From positions 4,836,001-4,900,000 of the forward strand of contig NZ_JAJFZL010000001.1 of NCBI RefSeq assembly GCF_020733635.1: a stretch of 64,000 nt of DNA, written 5' to 3'. Shown in pieces: positions 62,479-64,000 of this stretch (within the stretch, counting starts at the first letter, position 1; each line of letters opens with the position of its first letter). This DNA comes from Nocardia spumae. GTDB taxonomy: Bacteria > Actinomycetota > Actinomycetes > Mycobacteriales > Mycobacteriaceae. The position numbers and the translations under genes are program-made. The notes under the pieces were generated by a model. It ran no database searches and was not told the DNA's origin. It saw only the letters and a program-made list of their open reading frames with translations.

Positions 62479-63390
62479 ATGACCGCGACCGTCGCACGCA
62501 CCGAGCACACGCCCCATGAGCTCGGACCACGACAGCCGATCCAGCCCGGAACTCGCATGTGGGATCAGGTCGGGCTGATCACCTTCTCCCTCACCGCCGG
62601 ATCCGCGTTCCTGCTGCAGACGATGGAGCCGACGATCTCCGCGGTCGTCGACGAACACTCCACCTTCCGCACCGATCCGATGGGCCGGGCGCTGCGCAGC
62701 CTCGCGGCCGTGATGACCTGGACCTACGCCGGTGACGAGGCCGTCGCCGAGGCCGACCGCCTGCGCCGCATGCACGCCTCGCTCAACACCGTCGACGAGA
62801 CCGGCAAGCGGCATTCCGCACTGGCGTCCGGCCCGTGGGCCTGGGTGCTGCACACCGGCACCTTCGCCTTCACCGAGGGCTCGAAGTACTTCGGCCGCAC
62901 CACGCTCACCTACGCCGAGAAGGAGCAGTACTACCAGGAGGTGCTGCAGCTGCTGCGCATGTTCTCGGTGGCCCCCAAGGAGATCCCGGCGACCTATGCC
63001 GAGTTCGAGGTGTTCTTCGCCGACACCGTCGAGAACCATCTGGTCGCGACCGACACCGCCCGGGACTACCTGAAGACCATCCGGCACGTGGCCGCCCCGA
63101 AGGGGATGCCCAAGCCGCTGATTCCGCTGTGGAATGCCGCGGTCTCGCCGGTCGGACGCCTGCAGTACTTCTGCACCGTCGGCACCACCCCCGAACCCGC
63201 TCGCCGCAAACTCGGCCTGACCTGGACCGCCGCGGACGAGCGCACGCTGCGGGTGCTGGGCTGGTTGATCGCGCGACTGGTCCCGCTGCTGCCCGAGCGG
63301 ATCCGCTACTTCCCCATCGCCTACGAGGCCCGCCGCCTCGAGCGCGACCGGGCGCGGCTGCGCAAGGTGCTGGATCTGCGGCCCATGTGA
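62479..63390 (+). CDS. Oxygenase MpaB-family (DUF2236) protein
   Basis: 303 residues with AAAGGAG upstream of the ATG. The DUF2236 pattern is visible: TDPMGRALRSLAAVMTWTYAGDEA (near 63-88), WAWVLHTGTFAFTEGSKYFG with the conserved His (near 115-135), and EFEVFFADTVENHL. The family includes fungal MpaB and bacterial latex-cleaving heme oxygenases; His residues bind heme. Often found with TetR regulators in mycolata; none is adjacent here, but a long inverted repeat precedes the gene. Confidence 0.88.
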   Translation: MTATVARTEHTPHELGPRQPIQPGTRMWDQVGLITFSLTAGSAFLLQTMEPTISAVVDEHSTFRTDPMGRALRSLAAVMTWTYAGDEAVAEADRLRRMHASLNTVDETGKRHSALASGPWAWVLHTGTFAFTEGSKYFGRTTLTYAEKEQYYQEVLQLLRMFSVAPKEIPATYAEFEVFFADTVENHLVATDTARDYLKTIRHVAAPKGMPKPLIPLWNAAVSPVGRLQYFCTVGTTPEPARRKLGLTWTAADERTLRVLGWLIARLVPLLPERIRYFPIAYEARRLERDRARLRKVLDLRPM

Positions 63391-63453
63391 GGGCCGGGTA
63401 TTCGACCCCGGTGCGGCGGTCCGGGCAGGCGGCGGTGCACACTCGATAGTCCT

Positions 63454-64000
63454 ATGGTGCTCGAGAAGATCGATATCGACGACGCGACCGCCGAACGCCT
63501 GGCCCAGGCGCTGCGCTGTGTCACCGTCTCCCGCGACGACGCCGAGGCCGATGTGGCCGAATTCGACCGGCTCGCCGATCACCTCGAAGCCTGCTTTCCG
63601 CTGGTGCACGCGCGGCTCGAGCTCGAGCGATTCGGCCACAGCAGGCTGTATCGCTGGGCCGGGTCCGAGCCGGGGACCGCCGCGCTGCTGCTCGCCCACC
63701 AGGATGTGGTCCCGGTGGACGATGAGCAGCGCTGGACCCATCCGCCGTTCGCCGGAGTGGTCGACGACGACTTCATCTGGGGCCGCGGCGCGATCGACGA
63801 CAAGAGCCGGATGATGGCGATACTCGAAGCCGCCGAATCCCTGCTCGCACAGGGGCACCGCCCGCGACGCGCGATCTACCTCGCGTTCGGCCACGACGAG
63901 GAGGTCTTCGGCCACACCGGCGCCGGACGCATGGCCGCCCGGCTGCGCGAACTCCGGGTGCGGGCCGATGTGCTGCTCGACGAGGGCGGGGTAATCACCC
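63454..64000 (+). CDS. M20-family metallopeptidase, N-terminal part (runs off the right edge)
   Basis: 182 codons are visible from ATG 63454. Metal-site motifs of the M20 family: LLLAHQDVVPVD (His and Asp), WGRGAIDDKSRMMA (bridging Asp), and AFGHDEEVFGHTGA (catalytic and metal Glu). This layout suits carboxypeptidase Ss1/CPS1-like or ArgE/DapE-type peptidases that release amino acids from peptides or N-acyl groups. The C-terminal lid and last ligand lie outside the window, so the subfamily is undecided. Confidence 0.88.
   Translation, partial: MVLEKIDIDDATAERLAQALRCVTVSRDDAEADVAEFDRLADHLEACFPLVHARLELERFGHSRLYRWAGSEPGTAALLLAHQDVVPVDDEQRWTHPPFAGVVDDDFIWGRGAIDDKSRMMAILEAAESLLAQGHRPRRAIYLAFGHDEEVFGHTGAGRMAARLRELRVRADVLLDEGGVIT

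Overview
The window looks like a chromosomal stretch of a high-GC, mycolic-acid-type actinomycete, most likely Nocardia or a close relative (inference). The evidence is the GC-rich third codon positions, frequent GTG/TTG starts, and families typical of that group: an MmpS-like small membrane protein, a WS/DGAT acyltransferase, deazaflavin (F420)-type oxidoreductases, an MpaB/DUF2236 protein, DUF1707, DUF4191 and T7SS WXG100 proteins. One block keeps the order known from Mycobacterium around Rv2213-Rv2220: pepA, sucB, a TIGR01777 epimerase, lipA, DUF4191, RDD protein, glnA.

Left part (1-2.7 kb): an accessory patch. A reverse-strand gene fuses an N-terminal TIR domain to a NagB/glucosamine-6-phosphate-deaminase-like domain that appears to have lost catalytic residues. 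A second gene in the same direction runs off the left edge. Next to it are a WXG100-type gene and a truncated T7SS partner. I regard the TIR-NagB fusion as the best candidate for an undescribed sensing or defence protein.

2.7-36 kb: a patchwork of small units, many of them regulator/enzyme pairs. They include a cytochrome P450 lacking a normal ExxR, an MmpS-like/DUF4352 membrane-protein cluster, an MFS/ArsR pair, a methyltransferase divergent from an alpha/beta-hydrolase-LuxR fusion, and a WS/DGAT. There is also a DUF1772-nitroreductase fusion with its TetR and duplicated operator, MscS, a TetR/SDR pair with duplicated operator, an OYE-type reductase, and a PLA2-like membrane-anchored protein. 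A NERD-like UvrD helicase is followed by a tandem DivIVA mini-protein. Then come an SGNH hydrolase, an LLM oxidoreductase, a GH19 chitinase-like protein without signal peptide, a YtcJ amidohydrolase, AraC-DinB, a DHFR-like reductase, a deletion scar joining SDR and TetR remnants, a proline-rich repeat secreted protein, a solitary ParA and a PhoU.

35.5-47.2 kb: the core block pepA, (hypothetical), sucB, TIGR01777 epimerase, GNAT, lipA, MFS, EF-G2 and DUF4191. lipB is absent from its usual place between the epimerase and lipA.

47.2-59.1 kb: an accessory segment lying between DUF4191 and RDD/glnA. It contains an ATPase-LuxR regulator, a canonical P450, a possible stand-alone ThrRS-editing-like protein, and a homogentisate-dioxygenase-like catabolic cluster (dioxygenase, alpha/beta hydrolase, IclR, aldehyde dehydrogenase). 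It ends with an aldo/keto reductase divergent from TetR across two near-identical palindromes.

59.1-64 kb: RDD protein, a readable GlnR box, glnA with a strong terminator, a PPOX-family protein, a small protein, an MpaB/DUF2236 protein behind a long inverted repeat, and the 5' part of an M20 peptidase. No rRNA, tRNA, CRISPR array or insertion sequence was recognised. All family assignments come from reading motifs by eye; no database search was run.
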